Assembly: GCF_000938305.1 (NCBI RefSeq)
Contig: NZ_JYMT01000028.1
Location: forward strand, 1-59,438
Source of the DNA: Bradyrhizobium sp. LTSP885
Lineage (GTDB): Bacteria; Pseudomonadota; Alphaproteobacteria; Rhizobiales; Xanthobacteraceae
Direction: 5' to 3'
DNA length: 59,438 bases
Positions 1 through 8,426 of the stretch are shown one piece after another. Position 1 is the stretch's first letter. Every line of letters begins with the position of its first letter. The notes below the pieces were generated by a model, which worked only from the letters and a program-made list of their open reading frames with translations, made no database searches and was not told the origin of the DNA. Made by a program: the position numbers and the translations under genes.

Positions 1-1172
1 GACACCGCGATCGACTGGCGGGTCGACAGCGCCTGGCTGTTGGCCGCTTCCTCGTTGGTGTCGGCCAGCGTCAGGTTGGACGAGCCGGTCTGCAACACGT
101 TGATCAGGTTCTTGTTGAAGTCCTGACGGATCTGCACGACCGAGAGGTTCGAACCGAGCGACGACGCTTCCGAGCGGAGCGTGTCGGAGGCCGAGCCGAG
201 CTTGGCAACGATGGCGTTTGCCGAGGTGCTGTCCAGGAAGTCGGTGCCAGCAGTCAGCGAACCGAGACCGAGGCCGCCTGCGTTGAAGGTCACGCCCGAG
301 ATGTTGAGGGTGGACTTGCCGGTTTCATTGAACGTCAGCTTCAGATTGTCGCCGTTCAGCAGGTTGACGCCGTTGAAGGACGAATCCTGGGCGGTCGTCG
401 TAATCTGCTGGATGATGACGTTGTACTGGCTGACGAGGTTGCCGCGAGTCGACTGCGAGGTCGGATCGGCAACGGCAGCGTTGACCGTGCCGACCGTTGC
501 AGCCGTCGTGCCCGAGATGTCGACGCCTTCACCGGTCGGGGCAGCGCCCGTCTTGGTGATCGTCTGGCTGGCGGCATCGTTGGTGGAGGTGAAGGTCACC
601 GTGTCGGCGGTCGCGGAGACCGACGCCGAGACGGCAACGCCGTTCGAAGACAGCACGCTGTTGAGCTGATCGAGCGTCTTGACGGTCGCGGTGCCCGCAC
701 CGGTCGCGAAGCTCGAACCGATTGTGACCGCGAGCGAGCCGGTAGCCGTCTTGAAGGTGATGACCGAACCGCCGAGCTTGCCGGCGTTGAGGTCGGTGGC
801 CACCGTGGTGCCGGTGCCGGCACCGGTGCCGGTAACGTCGACATTGGCCTTGGTCGAGTAGCCGACCGGGCTCTGCAGCACCTGGCTGGCGATCGACTTC
901 GCGGTATCGACCAGCTTCTGCAGCGAGGTGATGCCGGTGTTGGCGGCCTGCAGGATCTGCACGCCGTTGCCTATACCGTCCAGCAAATTGTTGATGTCGC
1001 TGGCGCGGTTGTCGAGCGATTGCGCGGTGAAGTAGTTGGTCGGATTATCGAGAGCGGTATTGACCTTCTTGCCGGTGGCAAGGCGATTCTGCGTGGTCGA
1101 GAGCAGATCGGCAGTGGACTGGAGGGAGAGGAGGTTCTGACGAACGGACGCGGAGAGAACGAGATCGGACAT
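1..1172 (-). CDS. Flagellin, partial (C-terminal end lies outside the window)
   Basis: Structural subunit of the flagellar filament. About 390 residues are visible. The N-terminus (MSDLVLSASVRQNLLSLQ) is the conserved D0/D1 helix, and the last visible residues (LADTNEEAANSQALSTRQ, then SIAVS) are the conserved C-terminal helix, so probably only 10-15 residues are missing. The centre is a Thr/Ala/Ser-rich variable region. An in-frame ATG lies two codons upstream (1178), but the AGAAAGG ribosome site sits 1 nt from it and 7 nt from the ATG at 1172, so 1172 is preferred. The flbT gene for a flagellin mRNA regulator lies just upstream on the other strand. I cannot say which of several Bradyrhizobium filaments it belongs to. 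Confidence 0.93.
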   Translation of the reverse strand, partial: MSDLVLSASVRQNLLSLQSTADLLSTTQNRLATGKKVNTALDNPTNYFTAQSLDNRASDINNLLDGIGNGVQILQAANTGITSLQKLVDTAKSIASQVLQSPVGYSTKANVDVTGTGAGTGTTVATDLNAGKLGGSVITFKTATGSLAVTIGSSFATGAGTATVKTLDQLNSVLSSNGVAVSASVSATADTVTFTSTNDAASQTITKTGAAPTGEGVDISGTTAATVGTVNAAVADPTSQSTRGNLVSQYNVIIQQITTTAQDSSFNGVNLLNGDNLKLTFNETGKSTLNISGVTFNAGGLGLGSLTAGTDFLDSTSANAIVAKLGSASDTLRSEASSLGSNLSVVQIRQDFNKNLINVLQTGSSNLTLADTNEEAANSQALSTRQSIAV

Positions 1173-1284
1173 TTTCATACCTTTCTGGTGTGAAACTGAG
1201 AGAACAAACCGCTCCAATCCTTTCTGATCGGGCGGGTAAGCCGATCCTCGGGACAAGCCGCGAAAGAAAAAGGAATCTCTACAG

Positions 1285-1305
1285 CGGCATTTAAGACAAA
1301 TGCCG
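1285..1305 (-). promoter_or_regulatory. Hairpin in the flagellin 5' leader region
   Basis: A perfect 8-bp inverted repeat (CGGCATTT / AAATGCCG) with a 5-nt loop lies about 110 nt upstream of the flagellin start. If transcription starts above it, it would fold in the mRNA leader. FlbT of Caulobacter acts on the flagellin leader, so this is a candidate regulatory structure. The link to FlbT is inference. Confidence 0.45.
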
Positions 1306-1402
1306 AAGATTAAAATTGGCGCGATCGGGCGAAGTCCACCCCGAAAGCCACTGAGACAACTGCCAATTCCTGCCTCGTCTCAATATCCGATCGAAGTCTT
1401 TA

Positions 1403-1421
1403 TTTACCAATCATTAACCAT
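1403..1421 (+). promoter_or_regulatory. CtrA-like motif between flagellin and flbT
   Basis: TTTACCAATCATTAACCAT matches the CtrA consensus TTAA-N7-TTAACC at all but one position. It lies about 120 bp upstream of flbT and about 230 bp upstream of the divergent flagellin gene. CtrA controls early flagellar genes in Caulobacter; binding here is inference. Confidence 0.45.
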
Positions 1422-1543
1422 CATGGGAAAGGATCCCTGCCACATCGGCCCGCAGCCGCAATGGCGGCTGCTAAGGAGACCCGACGTCAAATTCGATTTG
1501 CTGCAACGACGTCCTGCGCAGCCGGCAGCAACGGAGAACGGTC

Positions 1544-1975
1544 ATGGCCTTGAAGGTCGAGCTCAAGCCCAACGAGCGCATCATCGTCGGTAATTGCGTG
1601 ATCACCAACACCGATCAGCGCGCCCGCCTCCTGATCGACGGTGATCGCATCCCGATTCTGCGCGAAAAGGACATCCTGACGCCCGAGACCGCCGACACGC
1701 CGGCGAAGCTCGTCTATCTCGCCGTCCAGCTGATGTATCTGTCGCCGGACCCGATGGCGCACCACCCGACTTATTTCAGCCTGGTGCGCGACATTCTCAC
1801 CGCAACGCCCAGCGCCTGGCCGTTCATCGAAGGCATCAACAACTGCATCCTCAACGGCGATCTCTATCACGCCCTGAAGGAATCGAAGAAGCTGATCGGT
1901 CACGAAGAGAAGCTGCTCGAAAGCGCGCGGAGCCTGCAGGCTGCCGATCAGGACGAACCCCGCAGGAGCGCGTAG
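1544..1975 (+). CDS. flbT: Flagellar biosynthesis repressor FlbT
   Basis: Small cytoplasmic post-transcriptional regulator. In Caulobacter, FlbT binds the flagellin mRNA leader and promotes its decay until the hook is complete. The 143 residues fit the family's usual length, and the opening MALKVELKPNERIIVGNCVI with the internal LVYLAVQLMYL segment is characteristic. A GGAGAA ribosome site is 7 nt before the ATG. It is divergent from the flagellin gene and convergent with flgL, with a bidirectional terminator after the stop. The usual partner gene flaF is not present in the window. A longer open frame overlapping its start is not supported by any recognisable protein. Confidence 0.93.
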   Translation: MALKVELKPNERIIVGNCVITNTDQRARLLIDGDRIPILREKDILTPETADTPAKLVYLAVQLMYLSPDPMAHHPTYFSLVRDILTATPSAWPFIEGINNCILNGDLYHALKESKKLIGHEEKLLESARSLQAADQDEPRRSA

Positions 1976-1995
1976 GCATTTCCTGCACGAACGAC

Positions 1996-2023
1996 AAAAA
2001 GGCCTCCGCAGGGAGGCCTTTTT
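1996..2023. terminator. Bidirectional terminator between flbT and flgL
   Basis: A perfect inverted repeat (AAAAAGGCCTCC / GGAGGCCTTTTT, 4-nt loop) lies between the convergent stops of flbT and flgL, with a T-run in both directions. Confidence 0.93.
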
Positions 2024-2050
2024 GCTGTTCGGATGTTCGAGCTCGCGCGA

Positions 2051-3931
2051 TCAACTGATCGGCAGATATTTCAGCAGCGTCGTCTGGTACAGCATCGACG
2101 TGGTCTGGTACGACGCTTGCAGGCTGGTCTGCAACGCCAGGATTTTGGTCGCAACCTCGTCCTGGTTGACGCCCTCGATCGAGTCCAGCATCGTCTGCGC
2201 CATCCCCTTGAGCTGGGTCTGACGGTCCGTCGCCGACTTGATCGACGTTTGAGCTCCCGCGACCTCGGCCTGCACGTCCTGGATCTGTTGCTGGCCGTTC
2301 TGCGGCGCGAGATTCGCCGAAACCCGCTGCGCCAGCGCCGTCACCTGCGCGCTTGCATTCGGATTGCTGGCGTTGGTCGTGACCGCCGCATACACCGCGA
2401 CGTTCTGCAGCAGCTGGCGGAACGCCTGCTCGTTGGCGCGCGCGCCGTACTGCACCGAGATCGACTGGTCGACCTGTGCAACCGCGGTGCCGCGCGCCGG
2501 ATCCGCGCCGTTCTCGCCGGTGTACCAGGACACGGTGTTATCAGGCGTCCCGGCCACCAGGCTCGTCGCGGTGTTGAACGGCGGACCGCCGACGCGCAGC
2601 GGCGCCGGTGTCGCCGTTGTGTTGTTCGCTATGCCGAGCGACGCGAGCGACGCCTGATTGGAACTCGAGATCGACAGGTTGTCGCCATCGGCGCCGTGCA
2701 GCGTGATCGCGCCGTTGCTGATGGTCGACGCATTGCTGGTTCCGGTGATCTGGTCGATCTTCGCCATCAGCGTCTGAACGCTGTCGGTGATGTTGAGCTG
2801 ATTGCCCGTCGCGCCCGAAGCCACGAAGGTGATCGGCGTGCCGTTCACCGTAATGGTGTCGCCGGCTGCGAAGCTCGTCGTCAGTGAGTTGGTGCCCGCC
2901 GCGCCCGACAGCTGCGTCGCGCCGGAGATCGGCGCCGCCGGCGTGTTCTGGTTGTTGACCGCGGAGCCGGAAATCGTCGCCACCGGGTTGAAGAAATTGT
3001 TGGATGCCGCAATCGCGGATGCGGCTACCAGCGAGGTGTCGCTCAACGTCTGGATCGACGATTTCAGCGTCGCCTGAAGGTTCGTCGTCGTGGCAGCGGT
3101 GTTGGCGCCGATCAGAAACGAACCCGATGGCGGCGGATTGGTCGTGGTCGCGGTCAGTTCGATCGCTTCCGTCGTGCCGTCGGGCAGCGTGAAGTTGAAC
3201 TTGACCTTGTCGCCATTATCAGGATTGACGGCGCCGAGATCGATTGAGGCCGCCTTCGGCGCGCCGGTCGGCTGCGTCACGGTGGCGCCGGTCAACGACG
3301 ACTGGACCGACAGCAGCTTCAGGCCGAACGCCGAGCCATCCTCGGCAACACTGGTCACCGTCGTCGTTGCCGGCGGCGACGAGACGGCCAGATGGCCCAT
3401 ATCGTTGACACCCTGGTCGGCCTGCTTGCGCTCATTGATCAGCTGAGTGAGACCGGCCTGCGTCGCGGTGCCATTGAGCATGGTGTCGGCGGAAACCGTG
3501 GCGGGCGTGTCTGTGGCGCGGCCGGAGAACAGGTAACGGTCACCCGACTGACTGTTCAGCATCGCAACCGCGTTGGCGAACGCGGCCTGGGCCGTGATCT
3601 GGCCCGACGTCTGGCCGTTGTTGTTGAGCGTCAGCGTGGCCGTCGTCGATGCGTTCTTCACCTGGGCGCCGCTATCGGACAATCCCTGCAGCGCCAGATT
3701 GGCGACGCTCAGCCGCGTGTTGACGTTGGTTGCGGTGTCGGAAAAGGCGTTGATGCTGCTGAGCTGGGCACGCAGGCTGAGCGCGAAACCGCGGTCCAGC
3801 CCCTGCCCGGCATAGGTCGTCGACACCTTGCCGGACGCAAGCTGCGTCGTCAGGTCGTTGAGCTGGCTCCGCAGGTTCAGGATCGTGGAGCCGATATAGG
3901 AGGTCCTGTCGCTAACGCCGCTGATCGCCAT
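2051..3931 (-). CDS. flgL: Flagellar hook-associated protein FlgL (HAP3 / flagellin-like)
   Basis: Hook-filament junction protein, secreted through the flagellar export channel. The N-terminus (SYIGSTILNLRSQLNDLTTQ) and the C-terminus (LQTSLQASYQTTSMLYQTTL) are typical of FlgL/flagellin D0-D1 helices. At 626 residues it is about twice the length of enterobacterial FlgL. The excess is a large Thr/Ser/Asn-rich middle that includes a roughly 100-residue module (about residues 331-431) also found in the FlgE of this operon. It starts 7 nt after the flgK stop and is the last gene of flgE-flgK-flgL. The family is clear; FlgL rather than a flagellin paralogue is inferred from its place after flgK. 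Confidence 0.88.
   Translation of the reverse strand: MAISGVSDRTSYIGSTILNLRSQLNDLTTQLASGKVSTTYAGQGLDRGFALSLRAQLSSINAFSDTATNVNTRLSVANLALQGLSDSGAQVKNASTTATLTLNNNGQTSGQITAQAAFANAVAMLNSQSGDRYLFSGRATDTPATVSADTMLNGTATQAGLTQLINERKQADQGVNDMGHLAVSSPPATTTVTSVAEDGSAFGLKLLSVQSSLTGATVTQPTGAPKAASIDLGAVNPDNGDKVKFNFTLPDGTTEAIELTATTTNPPPSGSFLIGANTAATTTNLQATLKSSIQTLSDTSLVAASAIAASNNFFNPVATISGSAVNNQNTPAAPISGATQLSGAAGTNSLTTSFAAGDTITVNGTPITFVASGATGNQLNITDSVQTLMAKIDQITGTSNASTISNGAITLHGADGDNLSISSSNQASLASLGIANNTTATPAPLRVGGPPFNTATSLVAGTPDNTVSWYTGENGADPARGTAVAQVDQSISVQYGARANEQAFRQLLQNVAVYAAVTTNASNPNASAQVTALAQRVSANLAPQNGQQQIQDVQAEVAGAQTSIKSATDRQTQLKGMAQTMLDSIEGVNQDEVATKILALQTSLQASYQTTSMLYQTTLLKYLPIS
2640..2935 (-). repeat. 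Flagellar domain module, copy in flgL
   Basis: This segment of flgL encodes a roughly 100-residue module carrying GDTITVNGTPITFVASGATG and a SITL/AITL segment. It is clearly alike, in protein and DNA, to the flgE segment at 6670-6975. It resembles the DUF1522-type module of alphaproteobacterial flagellar proteins; that assignment is from memory. Confidence 0.7.
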
Positions 3932-3938
3932 TCAACCC

Positions 3939-5822
3939 TCACATGACCTGCAGCAACGTGTCGTACATCTGCTTGATCGACGACATGACGCGCGCGTTGG
4001 CAGAATAGGCATTCTGCAGCGCAAGGAGATGCGCCATCTCATCGTCGATATTGACGCCGGAGGTCGCGCTCACCTTGCTTTGCAACGTGTTGAGCACGAC
4101 GTCCTGTCCGTCGGCCAGCTGCTTGGCGGCCGTTGCCGCCTCGCCCTGCTGGCTGATGACCTGCTTTGCGAAATTCAGGAGCGTGCCGGTGAACGGCGCA
4201 CTGGTGGTGCCGAGGCCGGTCTGCGGCGAATAGCTGTAGGTCCCGGTCGACAGCTGCGACAGCATGAGGTTGGCGCGCGTGGTATCGCCGGCTGGGGTCT
4301 GCGGATTGGTCGAGAACACGACGGTGCGCGAGGGATCCCCGAGCAGCGCGGTGTTGACGCTGATGCGGGCGGCGAGTCCGGTCATCTGCGAGCCGTTTGC
4401 GGTGATCGCTCCGGTGTAGAGCCCGCCATTGTCGGTGAACAGCGGGAGTTGCGGATCGCCCGATGTGAGCGAGGACACTGTCGTGGTGACGGATGCCGCC
4501 GTCACGTCAGACCGGTTGGCGGCGCCGTCGTCGAGCACACGCAGCGTCGATCCCGACGGGTTGGAGAATTGCAGCCCCGCGGTCGTGCCGAGCGCACCGT
4601 TGAGCTGCGACAGCACCGAGCTCATGCCGCCGGAGAAGTCGATTCCGAGCACTTCGTCGTTCGGATCGACGGTCGCGGTGTTGCTCAGCGGCAGCACGCT
4701 CGGATCGTCGACACGAACGAGCGACAGATTGTGCGTCACGCCGGTCGTGTTGTCCTTGTAGCTGACATGGACGACGTTGCCGCTCTGCAGCCCGGAGAGA
4801 TCGAGATCGAAGCCGGATTGCGGCGCCAACGACGCCGGCGCTGCGGTCCCTGCGGTGGTCTTGTCCGACAGCGCGCTCGCCATCGATGCGGCGAGCTGGT
4901 CGACCTGGGTCTGCGCCTTGACCAGGGTATTGTCGCGCAGCTCGAGATAGGCTGCGATCTTGCCGGAGCGGATCGAGTTGGTCGACACTAGGTCGTAGCT
5001 GCCGCCATGCGGGAAATTGATGGTGATGGTGCCGACGTTGCTCTTGGTCGGGTCGGAATTGTACAGCGTGTTCGGCGTCACCGTGCCTTGCGCGTTGAAG
5101 CTGAGCTGCGCCGCCTCGGTGCCGACCAGTTGCACGCCGGAATTGGTGAACACGGTCACCTGGTTCTGGTCATTGGTGACGGTGCGGATGTCCATCAATT
5201 GCGAGAGCTGCGTGACGTACTGGTCGCGCTGATCCAGCAAGGCCGCGGTCGACGCATCGGTCTGGCCGCTGGACTGCAGCTGCTTGTTGATGGTGGCGAT
5301 CTGCGTCAACGCGTTGTTGGCGCTGCTGACCGAATCGCTGATGCCGGCCTCGGCGTTGGCACGCAGGCTCTGGATGCCCTGCGAGGTCGCGTTGAGCTGC
5401 TGCGCCATGGACTGCGCGGCGTTGACGACGCCGATGCGCGCCGACTGCGAGTCGGGGCTGGTCGACAGGCCCTGGACCGCGGTCAGGAACTTGTTGTAGG
5501 CATCCTCGATCGTGCCGGTGGAATCGGGATTGCCATACACACCCTGCAAATTGGCCAGATAGGTCGAGCGGACGTCGGCATAGGATGCACCCGACGTCTC
5601 GGTGCGAAGCTGGGACTGCAGATACTGGTCAAGCTGGCGGTTGACGCCGTTGAGGAGAACGCTCGACCCGTAGTCGCCGGTCGTGCCTGCGACCTGGTTC
5701 AGCGTCTTCTTGACGTAGCCGGGCGTCTCCGAGTTGGCGACGTTCGACGACACGAGCGAAAGCGAGGCCTGCGTGGCGCGCAGGCCCGACATCGCCGTGG
5801 AAAGGGCTTGGCTCAAACCCAT
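3939..5822 (-). CDS. flgK: Flagellar hook-associated protein FlgK (HAP1)
   Basis: First hook-filament junction protein, assembled on the hook tip after secretion. The N-terminus (MGLSQALSTAMSGLRATQAS, then SNVANSETPGYVKK) is the rod/hook-type D0 signature. The C-terminus, with ALQNAYSANARVMSSIKQMY and the ending DTLLQVM, is the matching conserved helix. The 627 residues fit the family's usual size. It is the middle gene of the hook operon, 48 nt after flgE and 7 nt before flgL, so the three are probably cotranscribed from the sigma-54 element upstream of flgE. Confidence 0.95.
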   Translation of the reverse strand: MGLSQALSTAMSGLRATQASLSLVSSNVANSETPGYVKKTLNQVAGTTGDYGSSVLLNGVNRQLDQYLQSQLRTETSGASYADVRSTYLANLQGVYGNPDSTGTIEDAYNKFLTAVQGLSTSPDSQSARIGVVNAAQSMAQQLNATSQGIQSLRANAEAGISDSVSSANNALTQIATINKQLQSSGQTDASTAALLDQRDQYVTQLSQLMDIRTVTNDQNQVTVFTNSGVQLVGTEAAQLSFNAQGTVTPNTLYNSDPTKSNVGTITINFPHGGSYDLVSTNSIRSGKIAAYLELRDNTLVKAQTQVDQLAASMASALSDKTTAGTAAPASLAPQSGFDLDLSGLQSGNVVHVSYKDNTTGVTHNLSLVRVDDPSVLPLSNTATVDPNDEVLGIDFSGGMSSVLSQLNGALGTTAGLQFSNPSGSTLRVLDDGAANRSDVTAASVTTTVSSLTSGDPQLPLFTDNGGLYTGAITANGSQMTGLAARISVNTALLGDPSRTVVFSTNPQTPAGDTTRANLMLSQLSTGTYSYSPQTGLGTTSAPFTGTLLNFAKQVISQQGEAATAAKQLADGQDVVLNTLQSKVSATSGVNIDDEMAHLLALQNAYSANARVMSSIKQMYDTLLQVM

Positions 5823-5870
5823 GACTTGCTACTCGCCTCTACTTTCGTGCCGCATGCGTGACGGTCCGGA

Positions 5871-7679
5871 TCAGCGCATGACGTTCAGGAGATCCTGAAC
5901 CATCGAGTTGGTGGTGGTGATGACCTTGGTGTTCGCCGAATAGGCCTGCTGCGTGACGATCAGCTTGGTGAACTCGTCGGCGATGTCGGTGTTGGACGAT
6001 TCGAGCGAGGAGCCGACGATGGTGCCGGCGTTGCCGAACAGCGCCCCGCCGGACTCGTCGGTTGCCTCGAAGGCGCCGCCGTCGATACGTTTCAGGAAGT
6101 TGGTGCCGTTGAAGGTCGCGACCGAGATCTCGGCGAGATCGATATTGCGGCCGTTGGTGTAGGTGCCGACGATGCGGCCGTTAGTCGAAACGCTGACCGA
6201 CTGGAGCTGACCGGCGGGGAAGCCGTCCTGCTGGATCTGGTTGACCTGGACGTTGCCGTTTGCGTCGGCGAACTGAGTTACGCCGCCAGTACCGAAATTG
6301 ATCGCCGGGCTGCCGAGCGACACGCCGTTGACGGTGGCGTTGTTGAGCGTCACCGAGGCGATCGTCGGCGACATCTGGCCGCTCGCCGAGAAGGTGAAGT
6401 TCACGTTGGCGTTCTGCCAGGCGACCTGGGTGCCGGTGGCATTGGGATTGACCTGGTAGAACAGGTTCCAGGTATCGGTATGTCCGGCGCCGAGCGAGGT
6501 GCTGTCAGTCTTGGCCCAGCGCATCTGCAGGTTCACGGGCGCGCCCGACACGTCATAGGCCGTAACCGCGCCGCCTGAGAGGCTTTCGTCGAGGAAGGTC
6601 GAGTTGTCGTTACCGACCACCTGGCCGGTACCGACCGTGCCGCCACCGCCGCGGGCAGCAGTCGCGGTGCCCCCGGTGAAGCCGAGTGCTGCGAATGCGG
6701 TCGAGTTCGAGCTGGTGACCGAGAGGTCGGCTGTCGTGCCCGTGTGCAGCGTGATCGAGCCGCCCGCGATCGTCGACGGGATCGACGTGCCGGTGATCGA
6801 ATCAATCTTGCTCAGCAAGGTCGAAATATTGTCAGTGACGTTGAGTTGGTTGCCGGTCGCACCCGAGGCCACGAAGGTGAGGACCGTGCCGTCGACCGTG
6901 ATCGTGTCGCCCGCGATGAAGTTGGCGCTGATCGAGTTGGTGCCCGCAGTGCCTGACAGCGCCGTGGTTCCGGTGTTTGCAACCGACGGGGTCGCCTTGT
7001 TGCTCTGGGTGGTGCCGGATGTCGAGGAATCCGTGTAGGGCGCAGCCGGCGTACCCAGCACCAGCGGATTGTGTCCGGAGCTGAACGAACCCGGCTGGAT
7101 CAATTCGGACCCCGGAACCGACGTGTCGTGCTTGGTCGTCAGCGGGTAGGACGCGAGGTTGGCACGATAATCCACCTTGGTGGTCTTCTGCGCCGGCAGG
7201 AAGTCGTTCTGAAATTTCAGCACCTGCGGCGAAGAGCCCGCCGGGTTGCCGGTGGTCGGGTCGATCGGCACGCCTTCCAGATAATAGCCGGCTCCGTTGA
7301 CGAGATAGCCGTCCTTGTTGAGCTGGAAGTCGCCGCGGCGGGTGTAGCGGTCGACGCCGTCGAACACCGGCGAGCCGTCGGTGAAGCTGCCGGGCTTCTG
7401 CACTGCGAAGAAGCCGTTGCCGTTGATCGCCATGAACGTCGCGACCGAGGCGGACTGCACGTCTCCCTGCACCGAGTTGGTGGAACGGGACTGCGCGGTG
7501 ACGCCGCCGGCGACCTGCGCCGTCTGCGCGGTCTGCGGAACGAGGTCGAGGAAGGAGGTGTCGATGCGCTTGAACGCCGTGGTCTGCGAATTGGCGATGT
7601 TGCCTGAGATGTTTTCGAGTGCATACGACTCTGCGCGCAAGCCGCCGACAGAGGTCGTAAGAGCGCCGAAGATACCCAT
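5871..7679 (-). CDS. flgE: Flagellar hook protein FlgE
   Basis: Builds the universal-joint hook. The N-terminus (MGIFGALTTSVGGLRAESYA, with NISGNIANSQTTAFKR) and the C-terminus (QQAYSANTKVITTTNSMVQD) are the paired D0 helices of rod/hook proteins, and FMAINGNGFFAVQ is the conserved hook segment. At 602 residues it is longer than the roughly 400 of enteric FlgE. The added middle contains a roughly 100-residue module (about residues 235-336) shared with FlgL. GGAG lies 8 nt before the ATG. A textbook sigma-54 promoter lies 70 bp upstream, making this the first gene of flgE-flgK-flgL. Confidence 0.95.
   Translation of the reverse strand: MGIFGALTTSVGGLRAESYALENISGNIANSQTTAFKRIDTSFLDLVPQTAQTAQVAGGVTAQSRSTNSVQGDVQSASVATFMAINGNGFFAVQKPGSFTDGSPVFDGVDRYTRRGDFQLNKDGYLVNGAGYYLEGVPIDPTTGNPAGSSPQVLKFQNDFLPAQKTTKVDYRANLASYPLTTKHDTSVPGSELIQPGSFSSGHNPLVLGTPAAPYTDSSTSGTTQSNKATPSVANTGTTALSGTAGTNSISANFIAGDTITVDGTVLTFVASGATGNQLNVTDNISTLLSKIDSITGTSIPSTIAGGSITLHTGTTADLSVTSSNSTAFAALGFTGGTATAARGGGGTVGTGQVVGNDNSTFLDESLSGGAVTAYDVSGAPVNLQMRWAKTDSTSLGAGHTDTWNLFYQVNPNATGTQVAWQNANVNFTFSASGQMSPTIASVTLNNATVNGVSLGSPAINFGTGGVTQFADANGNVQVNQIQQDGFPAGQLQSVSVSTNGRIVGTYTNGRNIDLAEISVATFNGTNFLKRIDGGAFEATDESGGALFGNAGTIVGSSLESSNTDIADEFTKLIVTQQAYSANTKVITTTNSMVQDLLNVMR
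6670..6975 (-). repeat. Flagellar domain module, copy in flgE
   Basis: Partner of the flgL module at 2640-2935. It shares GDTITVDGTVLTFVASGATG followed by NQLNVTD, a KID-ITGTS segment and the closing SS(N)-ALG motif. Confidence 0.7.
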
Positions 7680-7748
7680 GACATGTTCTCCACTTCGATT
7701 CCCGGCCGCTCTCGATCAGAGAATTGGCCGCACCGGCGGAGCATGTCG

Positions 7749-7763
7749 CAATTGCCGTGCCAG
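7749..7763 (-). promoter_or_regulatory. Sigma-54 (-24/-12) promoter of flgE-flgK-flgL
   Basis: On the minus strand the sequence reads TGGCAC-N5-TTGC, which matches the RpoN consensus exactly. The -12 element is 70 nt from the flgE ATG, so the leader would be about 60 nt. Hook operons of Caulobacter use sigma-54 with FlbD. No comparable element was found ahead of the flagellin gene. Confidence 0.75.
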
Positions 7764-7794
7764 GAAACAAAATGTAACAACATCATGCGCTTGA

Positions 7795-7823
7795 AAAAAA
7801 AGCCCCGGCCGCGAGGCCAGGGC
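7795..7823 (-). terminator. Rho-independent terminator of msrB
   Basis: On the minus strand a 9-bp GC-rich stem with one G-T pair and a 4-nt loop is followed by seven T residues. It lies 40 nt after the msrB stop and just upstream of the flgE promoter, insulating the two. Confidence 0.9.
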
Positions 7824-7862
7824 ACAATTGCCGAGCCGGCAACAATTGCCGGGAAAACGACG

Positions 7863-8363
7863 TCAGGTGGCCGATGCTGCGGCCGGACGAAACACCAGCG
7901 CGAAGCCGTCCATGCAGTAACGCAATCCGGTCGGTTTCGGACCATCGTCGAAGACGTGACCGAGATGACCGCCGCAGCGGCGGCAATGGATTTCGGTGCG
8001 CGCCATGCCGAAGGTGCGGTCTTCGGTCTTGCCGACCGCGTTCTCCAGCGGCTGATAGAAGCTCGGCCAGCCGGTGCCGCTCTCATATTTGGTCTCGGAC
8101 GAGAACAGCGGCAGGTCGCAGCCGGCGCAGGCGAAGGTGCCCTTGCGATGTTCCTTGAGCAGCGGGCTCGACCCCGGCCGTTCGGTGCCCTCCTTGCGCA
8201 GGATCTCATATTGCTGCGGCGTCAGCTGCGCGCGCCATTCGGCGTCGGTCTTTTCGACCTCGAATTTCTCGGCAGCCTGCGCCGGTGAGGCGCGCAGCCA
8301 GCGGAAGGCGGCCAGGCCGAGCAGGCTGGCGACGGAAGCGAGCAGGATACGGCGATCGATCAT
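7863..8363 (-). CDS. msrB: Exported peptide-methionine (R)-S-oxide reductase
   Basis: Reduces methionine-R-sulfoxide in damaged proteins. It has two zinc CxxC pairs (CAGC and CRRC), the SGTGWPSFY segment, GGHLGHVFDDGP, and the catalytic Cys in RYCMDGFAL. The usual RYCxNSASL context is altered here. The start at 8363 gives MIDRRILLASVASLLGLAAF, an N-terminus with a twin arginine and a hydrophobic stretch ending at SPAQA, so export to the periplasm (Tat or Sec) is likely. About 135 residues of catalytic domain follow. It is a single-gene unit with its own terminator. The family call is secure; the route of export is inference. Confidence 0.93.
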   Translation of the reverse strand: MIDRRILLASVASLLGLAAFRWLRASPAQAAEKFEVEKTDAEWRAQLTPQQYEILRKEGTERPGSSPLLKEHRKGTFACAGCDLPLFSSETKYESGTGWPSFYQPLENAVGKTEDRTFGMARTEIHCRRCGGHLGHVFDDGPKPTGLRYCMDGFALVFRPAAASAT

Positions 8364-8426
8364 CAATCTTCTCCGATGCGGACGACCCATGGTTCGCCAT
8401 CAAATACGGCCGCCCCTGGGGAGAAG

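Noticed and set aside
1300..1593. A 97-codon plus-strand frame upstream of flbT
   Set aside because: It overlaps the flbT start and the regulatory region and has no recognisable protein features.
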